A DNA stretch of 20,196 nucleotides, taken from Rickettsiaceae bacterium 4572_127. GTDB lineage: Bacteria > Pseudomonadota > Alphaproteobacteria > Rs-D84 > NBLK01. The notes under the pieces are model-generated. The model was not told the origin of the DNA. It worked only from the letters and a program-made list of their open reading frames with translations, and searched no databases. Made by a program: the position numbers and the translations under genes. The stretch covers positions 1 through 20,196 of the forward strand of contig NBLK01000026.1 in assembly GCA_002084505.1 (NCBI GenBank), given 5' to 3'. Below are positions 7,160 through 13,770 of the stretch, piece by piece. Every line of letters begins with the position of its first letter. Position 1 is the stretch's first letter.

Positions 7160-8587
7160 ATGTGGATGACATTATTGAAGTGGGCATTAAGAATAATTAT
7201 AACCTTTATAGCACCTATTCTTCTAGCTACAACACTTGCTCCAAAAGGGAAATTTGCCCCCGGTATGGACTTCGGGACTTGGTTTAAGCAATCAGGGGGA
7301 TGTGATTTAGGCACTGCTGGATGCGATGTCACCAAAGCTAGTTTTTGCTGGGGATGTGATTTATTTGCAAAACTAATAGACTTTTTTTCTATAGCAGTAG
7401 AAAAAGGATTTGAATTTTTAGCCAGCGATTTAATCTTACTCCTTCTTTTTGGAACTGCGATTTGGTTTGCTTGGTTTACTTTTACACAAATGAAAATAGA
7501 CGGAAAAGTTAATGGAACGGAGTTTTTAAAAAAAGTAATTAGACGATTCGGTAGGGTTTTAATCGTTTTATCTCTACTTGGAGGAATTTCAGGTGTTGTT
7601 GGAAATAAATGGATATCTAAATCTGCTGGGGTAGTCGTTAAATCGGTTTTTATGCTACACACTGGAATTGTAAAAAAAATACTAAATACCCCTGACGGAT
7701 TCTGCCCTAAGACAGACGAAAACATAGATGGCATTTTATCTGGTGAAGTAAAGACTTCTTTATTATGCACAATGGGAACAATGGGGTTAATGACAAAAAG
7801 CGGATTACAAGCAGGTGGCAATATGATGTTTTTTGCTACACTAACAGAAGGAAGTGCCGCAGATATTTTTCTATCTGAAAGAACTATAAATTGGCTAGCA
7901 GGTGCTTATGTTTTTGGTGCGTTTTTGGTTTTTCACCTTTTGATTCCCTTTTTATTATTAGATGTTTTGCTGACCTTAATTATCCCATTATTTTTTCTAC
8001 CTTTGATTTTAGTTGGATATGCCTTTGAGGGGTCTGCTGTTTCTAAACATTTAGATGTTGCAGTAAGAACAATTATTAAATCAGCATTTAAGATGGTTGG
8101 GTTGTCGATTGCTTTTGTTTTTATTTACACAATTTATAGTGAAGTAGGCGATAGATATTATCCTGCTCCAAAAGACGGATTTTCATATATTTTCCCAAAC
8201 TACTTAGAAAGAAAACCTGATAACTATGTAATCCCTCAAATAGAAAAAGATTTTAAGGAGTGTTATAAGCTTGTTGAAGAAAACTATAAAGCAGGGACTA
8301 CTGCTGGAACTTTTATTGGAAAGCAAAAATTAAAAGCTTGTGCAATGGGAATGCAAGGAACTAATTTAAAGAACTCTAATGGTTGGATGGGATTCTTATT
8401 ATTACTTGGGCTAATGAAAATCTCAATGAAACTTTTTGAAAAAATTAGAGAGCATATAATGAGTTTGTTCCCGAAAGGACATGAACTAAAAATAGGTAGC
8501 AGTATGTATACAAAGCTAAAAGGATGGGGTAAAAAAGGTTGGAGTGCCGTCAAAAACTTTGGATTTAAGAAAGGGGGCTTAAAGTGA
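7160..8587 (+). CDS. virB6: VirB6/TrbL-like type IV secretion inner-membrane protein, paralogue 3
   Basis: A protein of 475 residues. It begins with an uncleaved-looking hydrophobic segment (residues 9-24), followed by a Cys-rich loop (Cys48, Cys55, Cys63, Cys66) whose FCWGCDLFAKLI resembles the SCWLCPLYD motif of paralogue 2. Hydrophobic segments lie near 90-108, 131-146, 249-287 and 310-325, with another at 409-421. A block with Cys182 and Cys203 (GILSGEVKTSLLC) resembles the paired-Cys block of paralogues 2 and 4. The tail is rich in Lys, Gly and Trp. AGGAAAG lies about eight bases before the ATG. A 285-base spacer containing a palindrome separates it from paralogue 2, so transcription may start afresh here. 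The stop overlaps the GTG of the next gene. Confidence 0.75.
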   Translation: MWMTLLKWALRIIITFIAPILLATTLAPKGKFAPGMDFGTWFKQSGGCDLGTAGCDVTKASFCWGCDLFAKLIDFFSIAVEKGFEFLASDLILLLLFGTAIWFAWFTFTQMKIDGKVNGTEFLKKVIRRFGRVLIVLSLLGGISGVVGNKWISKSAGVVVKSVFMLHTGIVKKILNTPDGFCPKTDENIDGILSGEVKTSLLCTMGTMGLMTKSGLQAGGNMMFFATLTEGSAADIFLSERTINWLAGAYVFGAFLVFHLLIPFLLLDVLLTLIIPLFFLPLILVGYAFEGSAVSKHLDVAVRTIIKSAFKMVGLSIAFVFIYTIYSEVGDRYYPAPKDGFSYIFPNYLERKPDNYVIPQIEKDFKECYKLVEENYKAGTTAGTFIGKQKLKACAMGMQGTNLKNSNGWMGFLLLLGLMKISMKLFEKIREHIMSLFPKGHELKIGSSMYTKLKGWGKKGWSAVKNFGFKKGGLK

Positions 8588-9789
8588 GAATTTTATTATT
8601 AGTAATTGCTTTTTTAGGACTTTCAACGCCTGCAGATGCAGCTTTAACTTGGGCTAGCAATCTTGCTCAGGTTTTAGTTGAAATCTCATCGTCATTGTCA
8701 TGGAGATTATTTTTAATCCTACAAGATGCATTATTTCCTGTCTTTATTGTAATTTCTTTACTTTGGATAGTGTTTTTAGTTATCTCACAATTTATATCTG
8801 AAAAACCTTTAACAGGATCTGAATTAGCAAAAGAGGTTTTTAAGAAAGGGATTATTATTGGAGTTGTTGGAAGTTTCTTCACAATGGATCCCTCTTGGTT
8901 ATTTGACCTTACTATAACTCCTTTGGTTGATTTAGCATTAGGATATGGAGCAGAAATTATGGGAGCCACTGACACTGCGTATTTCCAATGCCTAGATGGA
9001 ATTAGTAACACTAGCACGAATGGGTTATTTTCACCTGAGTTACAAAATAGATTTATTTGCATTTTAGAACATTTATTTCAAACCTTAATGTTTGGTATCT
9101 ACATGGGATTGTTTTTAATACTTTCTGGAATTGTATCCATTCTCTTTCCGCCACTAATGTACCTAAAAATAGTAGTGGCAATAGTCATAATTTCCTCATT
9201 TGCAAATCTAATGGTTGAATTATTATGGAGATTTATAGACACTTTATTTTATTTTATTATCGGAGCTGTTCTGCTTCCTTTTACATTTATAGGATGGGCG
9301 TTCAGTGAGGACAAAAATAAAGTAATGCCTTATTTTTCTGATTGGAGTAAATCTGCAGTTGATAAATTTAAGCAAGGAACTATCAATCTTATTTTTTGGT
9401 GTATTGCTGTAGCTTTTATTCATTTTTTACTAAAAGAAACACTTGGCTCGTTTGGTTTTAATTGGGGAGGAGAAGTTATCACGCCTGAAAAACTTATGAA
9501 CAAAGACCCTGCTTTTTTTAATACTGATGGAACAATCAAAGGTTCGTTTATGGCAGAGCTATCATTCTCATTTCTGCCAAATCTAAAAGGCTGGCTTACT
9601 TTATTGGCAATTGGGATTTTCGGAAAATTTTTAGTAAAAAAAATAGAAGGAATGGCATCTGACTTTGGCGGTGGAAAAGACGAAATTTATGGTGATTTGA
9701 AAAAAGCTGGAAAAAGCTTTGGTGACGGAGCAAACAAACATTATAAAGACCTAAAAGGATCGTTATTAAAATGGAAAAAGGGGAAGTAA
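8584..9789 (+). CDS. virB6: VirB6/TrbL-like type IV secretion inner-membrane protein, paralogue 4
   Basis: A protein of 401 residues read from a GTG that overlaps the preceding stop (GTGA), a sign of translational coupling. The signal peptide ends TPADA at about residue 19. Hydrophobic segments lie near 44-70, 88-98, 165-215, 220-240, 268-283 and 336-350. Cys136 and Cys159 bracket the block GLFSPELQNRFIC, almost the same as in paralogue 2. PFTFIGW at 232-238 matches PFTFLNW of paralogue 2. The C-terminus is again Gly/Lys-rich and soluble. It is the shortest of the four and lacks the large periplasmic N-domain. No other type IV secretion gene follows: the next gene is xth. Confidence 0.75.
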   Translation: MRILLLVIAFLGLSTPADAALTWASNLAQVLVEISSSLSWRLFLILQDALFPVFIVISLLWIVFLVISQFISEKPLTGSELAKEVFKKGIIIGVVGSFFTMDPSWLFDLTITPLVDLALGYGAEIMGATDTAYFQCLDGISNTSTNGLFSPELQNRFICILEHLFQTLMFGIYMGLFLILSGIVSILFPPLMYLKIVVAIVIISSFANLMVELLWRFIDTLFYFIIGAVLLPFTFIGWAFSEDKNKVMPYFSDWSKSAVDKFKQGTINLIFWCIAVAFIHFLLKETLGSFGFNWGGEVITPEKLMNKDPAFFNTDGTIKGSFMAELSFSFLPNLKGWLTLLAIGIFGKFLVKKIEGMASDFGGGKDEIYGDLKKAGKSFGDGANKHYKDLKGSLLKWKKGK

Positions 9790-9819
9790 GCGGTTTAAGC
9801 AATTAAGTTCACTATGCAT

Positions 9820-9875
9820 TACCCCGCCCCAAAATAGTGAGAACTATTTTGACCCTCCCACAAGGGGTGGGTGAT
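9820..9875. repeat. GC-rich palindrome, family B, long copy
   Basis: TACCCCGCCCCAAAA at the left and CACAAGGGGTGGGTGATA at the right. An inner hairpin AAAATAGT/ACTATTTT lies between them. It starts 30 bases after the stop of the fourth secretion gene. Confidence 0.75.
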
Positions 9876-10061
9876 ACGGTGGAAAATACGGAAAAGAAAA
9901 TAAGAAAGAAAACAAGTAAGATTGATTCGGTGAAAAGAATCTTTTTTTGCTCTCTATAAAAGCTAAAAATTATAGAGAAAAACCGCACTTGACATATTTA
10001 TTGTAGGGACATCCTTTACGGGTGCCCTAAAAAACTAAGACATTGCGAAGCAATTCCGAAC
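9876..10061. other. Spacer between two inverted family-B repeats
   Basis: No gene is seen. It contains an inverted repeat CTCTATAA/TTATAGAG (about 9950-9980) and a hairpin with GGGACATCC and GGGTGCCC arms (10006-10027, one bulged A). A TTGACA at 9989-9994 has no matching -10 at 16-18 bases, so I do not call a promoter. With its flanking repeats the segment resembles a small non-autonomous mobile element. Confidence 0.5.
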
Positions 10062-10118
10062 TATCACCCACCCCTTGTGGGAGGGTCAAAATATCTTTAG
10101 ATATTTTGGGGCGGGGTA
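10062..10118. repeat. GC-rich palindrome, family B, inverted copy
   Basis: This is the reverse-complement orientation of the copy at 9820-9875: TATCACCCACCCCTTGTGG at the left, TTTTGGGGCGGGGTA at the right, inner ATATCT/AGATAT hairpin. Together they give the 299-base interval near-perfect 17-base terminal inverted repeats starting TACCCCGCCCC. The xth ribosome binding site follows directly. Confidence 0.75.
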
Positions 10119-10135
10119 AAAAAAAAGGAAAACCT

Positions 10136-10900
10136 ATGAAAATATGTTCATTTAATGTAAACTCAATTCGTGCGAGGCTTGAAAATGCCTTAGAATGGCT
10201 AAAGTATGAAAACCCAGATATTGTTTTATTCCAAGAATTAAAATGCCAAGACGAGCAATTTCCATCAGAGTTTTTTGAAGAACTCGGCTACAATGTTGAA
10301 ACATTTGGTCAAAAAAGTTGGAACGGAGTTGCTGTTTTGTCTAAGTATCCTATTGAGGATGTTGTGTGTGGATTACCTAATTTTGAAGATACCAATTCTC
10401 GTTATTTAGAGGTTTTTACCGGTGGAATCCGTGTTGCTTCTACTTACATGCCCAATGGAAATCCTATTGGAACTCCTAAATTTGATTACAAACTAAATTG
10501 GATGAGGGCAATGACGGAGCATTTTGAAACTCTGAAGTCTTACGACGAACCTGTAATTATAGCAGGGGATTTTAATGTCGTGCCTACCGATAATGATGCT
10601 AACAAAAGCAAATCTTGGTTTAAAAACGAAGCCTGTACACAAAAAGAAGTTAGAAATTATTTTTTCAAGTGGCTCGAAAATGGTTGGACGGACGCTCTGA
10701 GACTTTTGAATCCTGATGAAACTTATTATACTTATTGGGATTATTTCAGAGGAGGCTGGGAAAACAATAGAGGTATCTTGTTGGATTTCTTTTTTCTGAA
10801 TGAGAAAGCTAAAGCAATGTTAAAAGCAGGCGGTGTTAATAAAGAACCTAGAACAAAACACAAACCATCCGACCATGCCCCGATCTTGATAGAACTTTAA
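10136..10900 (+). CDS. xth: Exodeoxyribonuclease III (AP endonuclease)
   Basis: This protein of 254 residues belongs to the endonuclease/exonuclease/phosphatase family and repairs abasic sites and blocked 3' ends in DNA. All catalytic motifs are visible: FNVNSIRARL (Asn7), LFQELK (Glu34), TYMPNG (Tyr104), AGDFNVVPTDND (Asp145, Asn147), and the final PSDHAP (Asp246, His247). The length is normal for the family. The start at 10136 is chosen because it begins the conserved MKICSFNVNS and has AAAGGAAAA before it. An upstream extension would run through the family-B repeat. The position normally written RIDHLLL reads LLDFFFL, retaining Asp217 but losing Arg and His, a conservative oddity. No promoter is obvious, and a family-A repeat follows the stop. 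Confidence 0.93.
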   Translation: MKICSFNVNSIRARLENALEWLKYENPDIVLFQELKCQDEQFPSEFFEELGYNVETFGQKSWNGVAVLSKYPIEDVVCGLPNFEDTNSRYLEVFTGGIRVASTYMPNGNPIGTPKFDYKLNWMRAMTEHFETLKSYDEPVIIAGDFNVVPTDNDANKSKSWFKNEACTQKEVRNYFFKWLENGWTDALRLLNPDETYYTYWDYFRGGWENNRGILLDFFFLNEKAKAMLKAGGVNKEPRTKHKPSDHAPILIEL

Positions 10901-10915
10901 AACTAAAACTTGATA

Positions 10916-10950
10916 CCCTCACCCTGTCCCTCTCCCGCAAGGGGAGAGGC
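10916..10950. repeat. GC-rich repeat family A, half copy
   Basis: CCCTCACCCTGTCCCTCTCC continues into a hairpin CCTCTCCC/GGGAGAGG (10929-10949). It matches the right half of the 3003-3135 element in reverse complement. It lies 15 bases after the xth stop and may help end that transcript, although no T-run follows directly. Confidence 0.75.
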
Positions 10951-11025
10951 GACGAAATTCTCAATAATTTTTTCTTTTCTCATTACTTTTTAATACTTCG
11001 TTTTCTTTACGAATCATTATAAACA

Positions 11026-11054
11026 TTGACTTAGGCTAGGTTTTTTTGTATAAG
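11026..11054 (+). promoter_or_regulatory. Promoter upstream of rpmB
   Basis: TTGACT (11026-11031), 17-base spacer, TATAAG (11049-11054). It implies a leader of about 230 bases before rpmB. That leader contains a small hairpin TGGGT/ACCCA (11079-11091 region shifted to 11179-11191) and a possible second promoter close to the gene (TTGTTT at 11238, TATAGC at 11263, spacer 19). Confidence 0.55.
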
Positions 11055-11290
11055 TATATTTTAGTAAAACTAAATACTAATTTAATATTTTTTTACTCAT
11101 TATATTATGTTAGTTTTTAATTTTAAGACAAACAACTTTTAAGTTCTTTTTGGTGCTTTTCAATAATTTAAGTGAAAATGGGTCATACCCAATTCCACTG
11201 AAACCTATTGAAAATCATTCAAAAATCTTCTTAAAATTTGTTTAATTATTATTTTGTTTTACTATAGCTTAAAAAAAATAAGGATATATT

Positions 11291-11662
11291 ATGGCTCGCC
11301 AATGTGAAATTACTGGAAAAAAAAGACAAGTTGGGAACAATGTGTCTCATGCTAAAAATAGAACTAAAAGAACTTTTTTACCTAACACTAGGTGTCTTTC
11401 GTTCATTAGTGATTTGTTAAATCGCCCTTTTAAGTTAAAGGTTTCTACTCATGGTCTAAGAAGTATCAATCACAAAGGTGGAATTGATAATTTTGTTTTG
11501 AATTCTAAAAATAAAAATCTAACAAAAGAAACTCAGGCTGTAAAAAAGGCTATTCTTAAAAAATTTCCTAAAATTGAAGAAGAAAAATTTGCTAAGAAAA
11601 CAAAAAGAAAAGTGCATGTTTCTGCTAGAAAACAAAAAAGATTAGCTAAAAAAGATGCGTAG
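11291..11662 (+). CDS. rpmB: 50S ribosomal protein L28
   Basis: A protein of 123 residues. MARQCEITGKKRQVGNNVSH, then KNRTKRTFLPN and LKVSTHGLRSINHKGGIDNF are the family signature, in the alphaproteobacterial form. L28 binds 23S rRNA in the large subunit. The C-terminal extension after about residue 75 is Lys-rich and longer than in gammaproteobacteria, where the protein has about 78 residues; alphaproteobacterial L28 proteins are commonly about 100. AAGGA lies about seven bases before the ATG. The stop codon overlaps the start region of the small membrane peptide gene that follows. Confidence 0.95.
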   Translation: MARQCEITGKKRQVGNNVSHAKNRTKRTFLPNTRCLSFISDLLNRPFKLKVSTHGLRSINHKGGIDNFVLNSKNKNLTKETQAVKKAILKKFPKIEEEKFAKKTKRKVHVSARKQKRLAKKDA

Positions 11663-11783
11663 AAGAAGAGAAAAAACAAATACTAAAAAATATGTTTTAT
11701 GGTTAGCTGGAGTTTTAATTGTTTTTCTATCAATTTATATTCCTTCAACGAATCAAATAGTAGTTGAAAAACTATTAAACTAA
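11655..11783 (+). CDS. Small membrane peptide of 42 residues, unrecognised
   Basis: The frame opens with an ATG that overlaps the end of rpmB (eight shared bases) and runs to TAA at 11781-11783. The product begins MRRRREKTNTKK, then has one hydrophobic segment YVLWLAGVLIVFLSIYI, then a short polar tail ending VVEKLLN. The positive-inside rule predicts the N-terminus in the cytoplasm and one membrane span. Overlap with rpmB suggests coupled translation and explains the absence of a separate ribosome binding site. I do not recognise the family. It fills the space between rpmB and rpmI almost exactly, which supports it being real. Confidence 0.6.
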   Translation: MRRRREKTNTKKYVLWLAGVLIVFLSIYIPSTNQIVVEKLLN

Positions 11784-11843
11784 TGGTTGTGCAGGCAATG
11801 GGATGCCTTGTGCGATTTTAACTCTCAAACAAAGGAGAACAAA

Positions 11844-12080
11844 ATGCCCAAAAAAACTAAAAAACTAAAAATGAAGACAAAGTCCATTCTAAAAAGTGGA
11901 CGAATTAAATTCACTGGAACTGGAAAAATGATGGCAACTCGTGCTAATTCAGGTCATTTTAAAACATCTAAAACAAAAAGATCTCGCCGTGAGGGTAGAA
12001 GAATGAAAGTAGTGAGTCCTGCCTTTGTTAAAATACTAAAACGCTTAATGCCTTATGGTTTGAGAAAAAAGAAAATTTAG
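11844..12080 (+). CDS. rpmI: 50S ribosomal protein L35
   Basis: A very basic protein of 78 residues. The L35 core is seen as MKTKSILKSGRIKFTGTGKM (residues 10-29), and the RR...VSPAFVKILKRLMPY end matches the family C-terminus. Its N-terminus carries about nine additional residues (MPKKTKKLK) and the middle is divergent from common alphaproteobacterial L35. The start at 11844 is chosen for its AGGAG, six bases upstream. An upstream extension to 11787 would have no such site. A small hairpin AGGCA/TGCCT at about 11794-11809 lies in the leader. Gene order with rplT, ten bases downstream, confirms the call. Confidence 0.88.
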   Translation: MPKKTKKLKMKTKSILKSGRIKFTGTGKMMATRANSGHFKTSKTKRSRREGRRMKVVSPAFVKILKRLMPYGLRKKKI

Positions 12081-12090
12081 GAGATAAAAA

Positions 12091-12447
12091 ATGGCACATG
12101 TAAAAAGAGGAACAACAACTCACGCTCGTCATAAAAAAGTTATCAAAATGGCAAAAGGATTTCGCGGAAGAGCTAAATCTTGTTTTAGAATTGCTGTTGA
12201 ACGAGTCGAAAGAGCTATGCAATATGCATACCGTGATCGTAGAAATAAAAAAAGAGATTTCCGTAGATTATGGATTACTCGTATAAATGCGGGAGCTAGA
12301 ATTCATGGAATGACTTATTCGCAAATGATGGGTGGATTGAAAAAAGCAAATATACAACTAGATAGAAAAACTCTATCTGAACTTGCTATTCACAACCCTG
12401 AGCAATTTGCAAAAGTTGCGGAAAAAGCAAAACGATTTATAAAATAA
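12091..12447 (+). CDS. rplT: 50S ribosomal protein L20
   Basis: A protein of 118 residues, the normal length. It shows the usual start VKRGTTTHARHKKVIKMAKG, the YAYRDRRNKKRDFRRLWI block and the end NPEQFAKVAEKAK. L20 binds 23S rRNA early in large-subunit assembly and in many bacteria represses its own operon. GGAG lies before the ATG. It is normally followed by pheS-pheT, but here a leader and two accessory genes intervene. Confidence 0.97.
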   Translation: MAHVKRGTTTHARHKKVIKMAKGFRGRAKSCFRIAVERVERAMQYAYRDRRNKKRDFRRLWITRINAGARIHGMTYSQMMGGLKKANIQLDRKTLSELAIHNPEQFAKVAEKAKRFIK

Positions 12448-12645
12448 TTGATTATAGCAATCTTGTTTAAATAGATTTGTCGTTAAATTATTAAGAATTA
12501 TATGTTTACATATTCTTTTTAATCTTTTTCGGTTCTTTTATAACAATTTAAAACAAAATATATAAAATATATTTTATTTTAAACAATTAAAAATTTCTCG
12601 AAAAATTTTTAAAAATAATATATCAATCTTACTATAATCAATTAT
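12448..12645. other. Extremely AT-rich spacer with a possible promoter
   Basis: No open frame of note. A TATAAT at 12633-12638 lies seven bases before the leader hairpin, but no good -35 is present at the right distance. A segment at about 12508-12546 resembles one at about 11137-11169 upstream of rpmB (TCTTTTT, GGT, CTTTT, CAATTTAA in the same order). Confidence 0.4.
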
Positions 12646-12726
12646 AAAACTGAGGTGAAACCGACTGCCTAGTCGCTCACTCAGTTTTACAAAAAAATCT
12701 AGGCTGTCTTATGACAGCCTTTTTTA
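12646..12726 (+). promoter_or_regulatory. Attenuator-like leader before the GNAT-NUDIX-pheS genes
   Basis: The first hairpin pairs AAAACTGAG(G)TGA (12646-12658) with TCACTCAGTTTT (12677-12688), one bulged G, capped by CGACT/AGTCG (12662-12675). A terminator hairpin follows (12701-12720). GACTGCCTAG (12663-12672) in the tip of the first hairpin is complementary at nine of ten positions to CTAGGCTGTC (12700-12709), the left arm of the terminator. First hairpin plus terminator, or an alternative anti-terminator, are therefore mutually exclusive states. No ligand-binding family is recognised. Confidence 0.55.
12701..12726 (+). terminator. Rho-independent terminator within the leader
   Basis: Perfect eight-base-pair stem AGGCTGTC/GACAGCCT with TTAT loop, followed directly by a T-run. 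It ends about 17 bases before the GTG of the GNAT gene. Confidence 0.88.
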
Positions 12727-12742
12727 AGAAATAGGAAACAAA

Positions 12743-13303
12743 GTGAAAAAAATTAACGAAATTATAAAAGGTGAACGAATTGAACTTCGCAGACTAAGAA
12801 CGACCGAAGAAAATTTTGAGTTTATAAAAAACTTAGCGAGCAGCAATAAAGATCATTTTCTGCCTTGGGATGAAAGTCTTTACAACTTAAAAGATTTCCA
12901 ACAAAGAATAGATTATTTCTATGGAATTAATTATGGATGGGAAAATAATAAAGAATGGCATTTTGGTATCTTTTTGAAAGACGCTTTAATTGGAGTCTTG
13001 AATCTAAGAACTTTTGGCGATGCAAAAGCTGATTTGGGACTAGGAATCGACAAAGCTCATACTAGAAAAGGATACATGCAGGAGGCTGTTTTACTGCTAG
13101 AAAAAGAATTTTTCACAAAAGGATTTAATAAGATAACTTGGAGAGTCGACGAAAAAAACACTGCCTCTATTGAACTTGCTAAAAAACTAGGTTATAATTG
13201 CGAAGGACTTTTGAAAGACGACTGCCAAGAAAAAGATGGATTTTCCTCGCTCTATCAATATGCAAAACTAAAATCAGATTGGAACAAAAAAAATGCTAGA
13301 TAA
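12743..13303 (+). CDS. GNAT-family N-acetyltransferase, RimJ/RimL type (first paralogue)
   Basis: A protein of 186 residues beginning at GTG with AGGA upstream. It has the GNAT fold: KGERIELRRLR at the N-terminus, HFGIFLKDALIGVLNLR (beta strands), GLGIDKAHTRKGYMQEAV as the acetyl-CoA pyrophosphate loop (R/Q-x-x-G-x-G/A region), and NTASIELAKKLGYNCEG. These proteins acetylate N-terminal or side-chain amines of proteins, including ribosomal proteins, or small molecules. The substrate cannot be read from the sequence. It is clearly paralogous to the gene at 15551. It lies first after the attenuator-like leader and overlaps the NUDIX gene by 11 bases. Confidence 0.85.
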   Translation: MKKINEIIKGERIELRRLRTTEENFEFIKNLASSNKDHFLPWDESLYNLKDFQQRIDYFYGINYGWENNKEWHFGIFLKDALIGVLNLRTFGDAKADLGLGIDKAHTRKGYMQEAVLLLEKEFFTKGFNKITWRVDEKNTASIELAKKLGYNCEGLLKDDCQEKDGFSSLYQYAKLKSDWNKKNAR

Positions 13304-13769
13304 AATAATTTCATGCAGAGATGGAGACGGCAAGTTACACAAAATAAAAACATCGGATTTAGTCTTTCGCCCTGCTGTATACGCTATAATTATAAAAAAT
13401 AATAAAATACTTCTTTCTAAAGAATGGGACGGATACGACTACCCCGGTGGTGGAATTGATAAAGGTGAGAAAACTGAAACAGCTCTTGTTCGTGAGGTAA
13501 AAGAAGAAACAGGTTTAGATACAAAAGTAGAAAAGTTATTGTTTTGCGACAGTGATATTTTCTGCCGACAAGGAAGTTTTAATCATTCTATTTTGCTTTA
13601 TTATTCATGTAAAGTTATAGGTGGGGAAATTTCTACTTCACAATTTACAGAGAGTGAAAAAAAATACAAAGGCTTACCTGAATGGATATTGCTAGACGAT
13701 TTAAAAAATGTTAGAATGTATAATTCTATCGATAATGAAAAACTAATCAAAATTGCATTGGAGGTGTGA
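13293..13769 (+). CDS. NUDIX hydrolase
   Basis: A protein of 158 residues with a perfect Nudix box from Gly53 to Leu75 (G-x5-E-x7-RE-V-x-EE-x-GL: Glu59, Arg67, Glu68, Glu71, Glu72), which binds the metal and hydrolyses a nucleoside diphosphate linked to another group. The substrate is not predictable: oxidised nucleotides, diadenosine polyphosphates, NADH or sugar nucleotides are all possible. The ATG lies inside the end of the GNAT gene, and pheS begins one base after its stop, with the GGAGG of pheS inside its last codons. The three genes are thus one cotranscribed unit. Confidence 0.9.
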   Translation: MLDKIISCRDGDGKLHKIKTSDLVFRPAVYAIIIKNNKILLSKEWDGYDYPGGGIDKGEKTETALVREVKEETGLDTKVEKLLFCDSDIFCRQGSFNHSILLYYSCKVIGGEISTSQFTESEKKYKGLPEWILLDDLKNVRMYNSIDNEKLIKIALEV

Positions 13770-13770
13770 A

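Noticed and set aside
7132..7821. Minus-strand open frame of 229 codons
   Set aside because: Lies opposite the third VirB6-like gene; Pro/Asn-rich composition typical of an antisense shadow, with no motif.
9989..10017. Promoter for xth from TTGACA at 9989
   Set aside because: No acceptable -10 at 16-18 bases; the interval is occupied by a hairpin.
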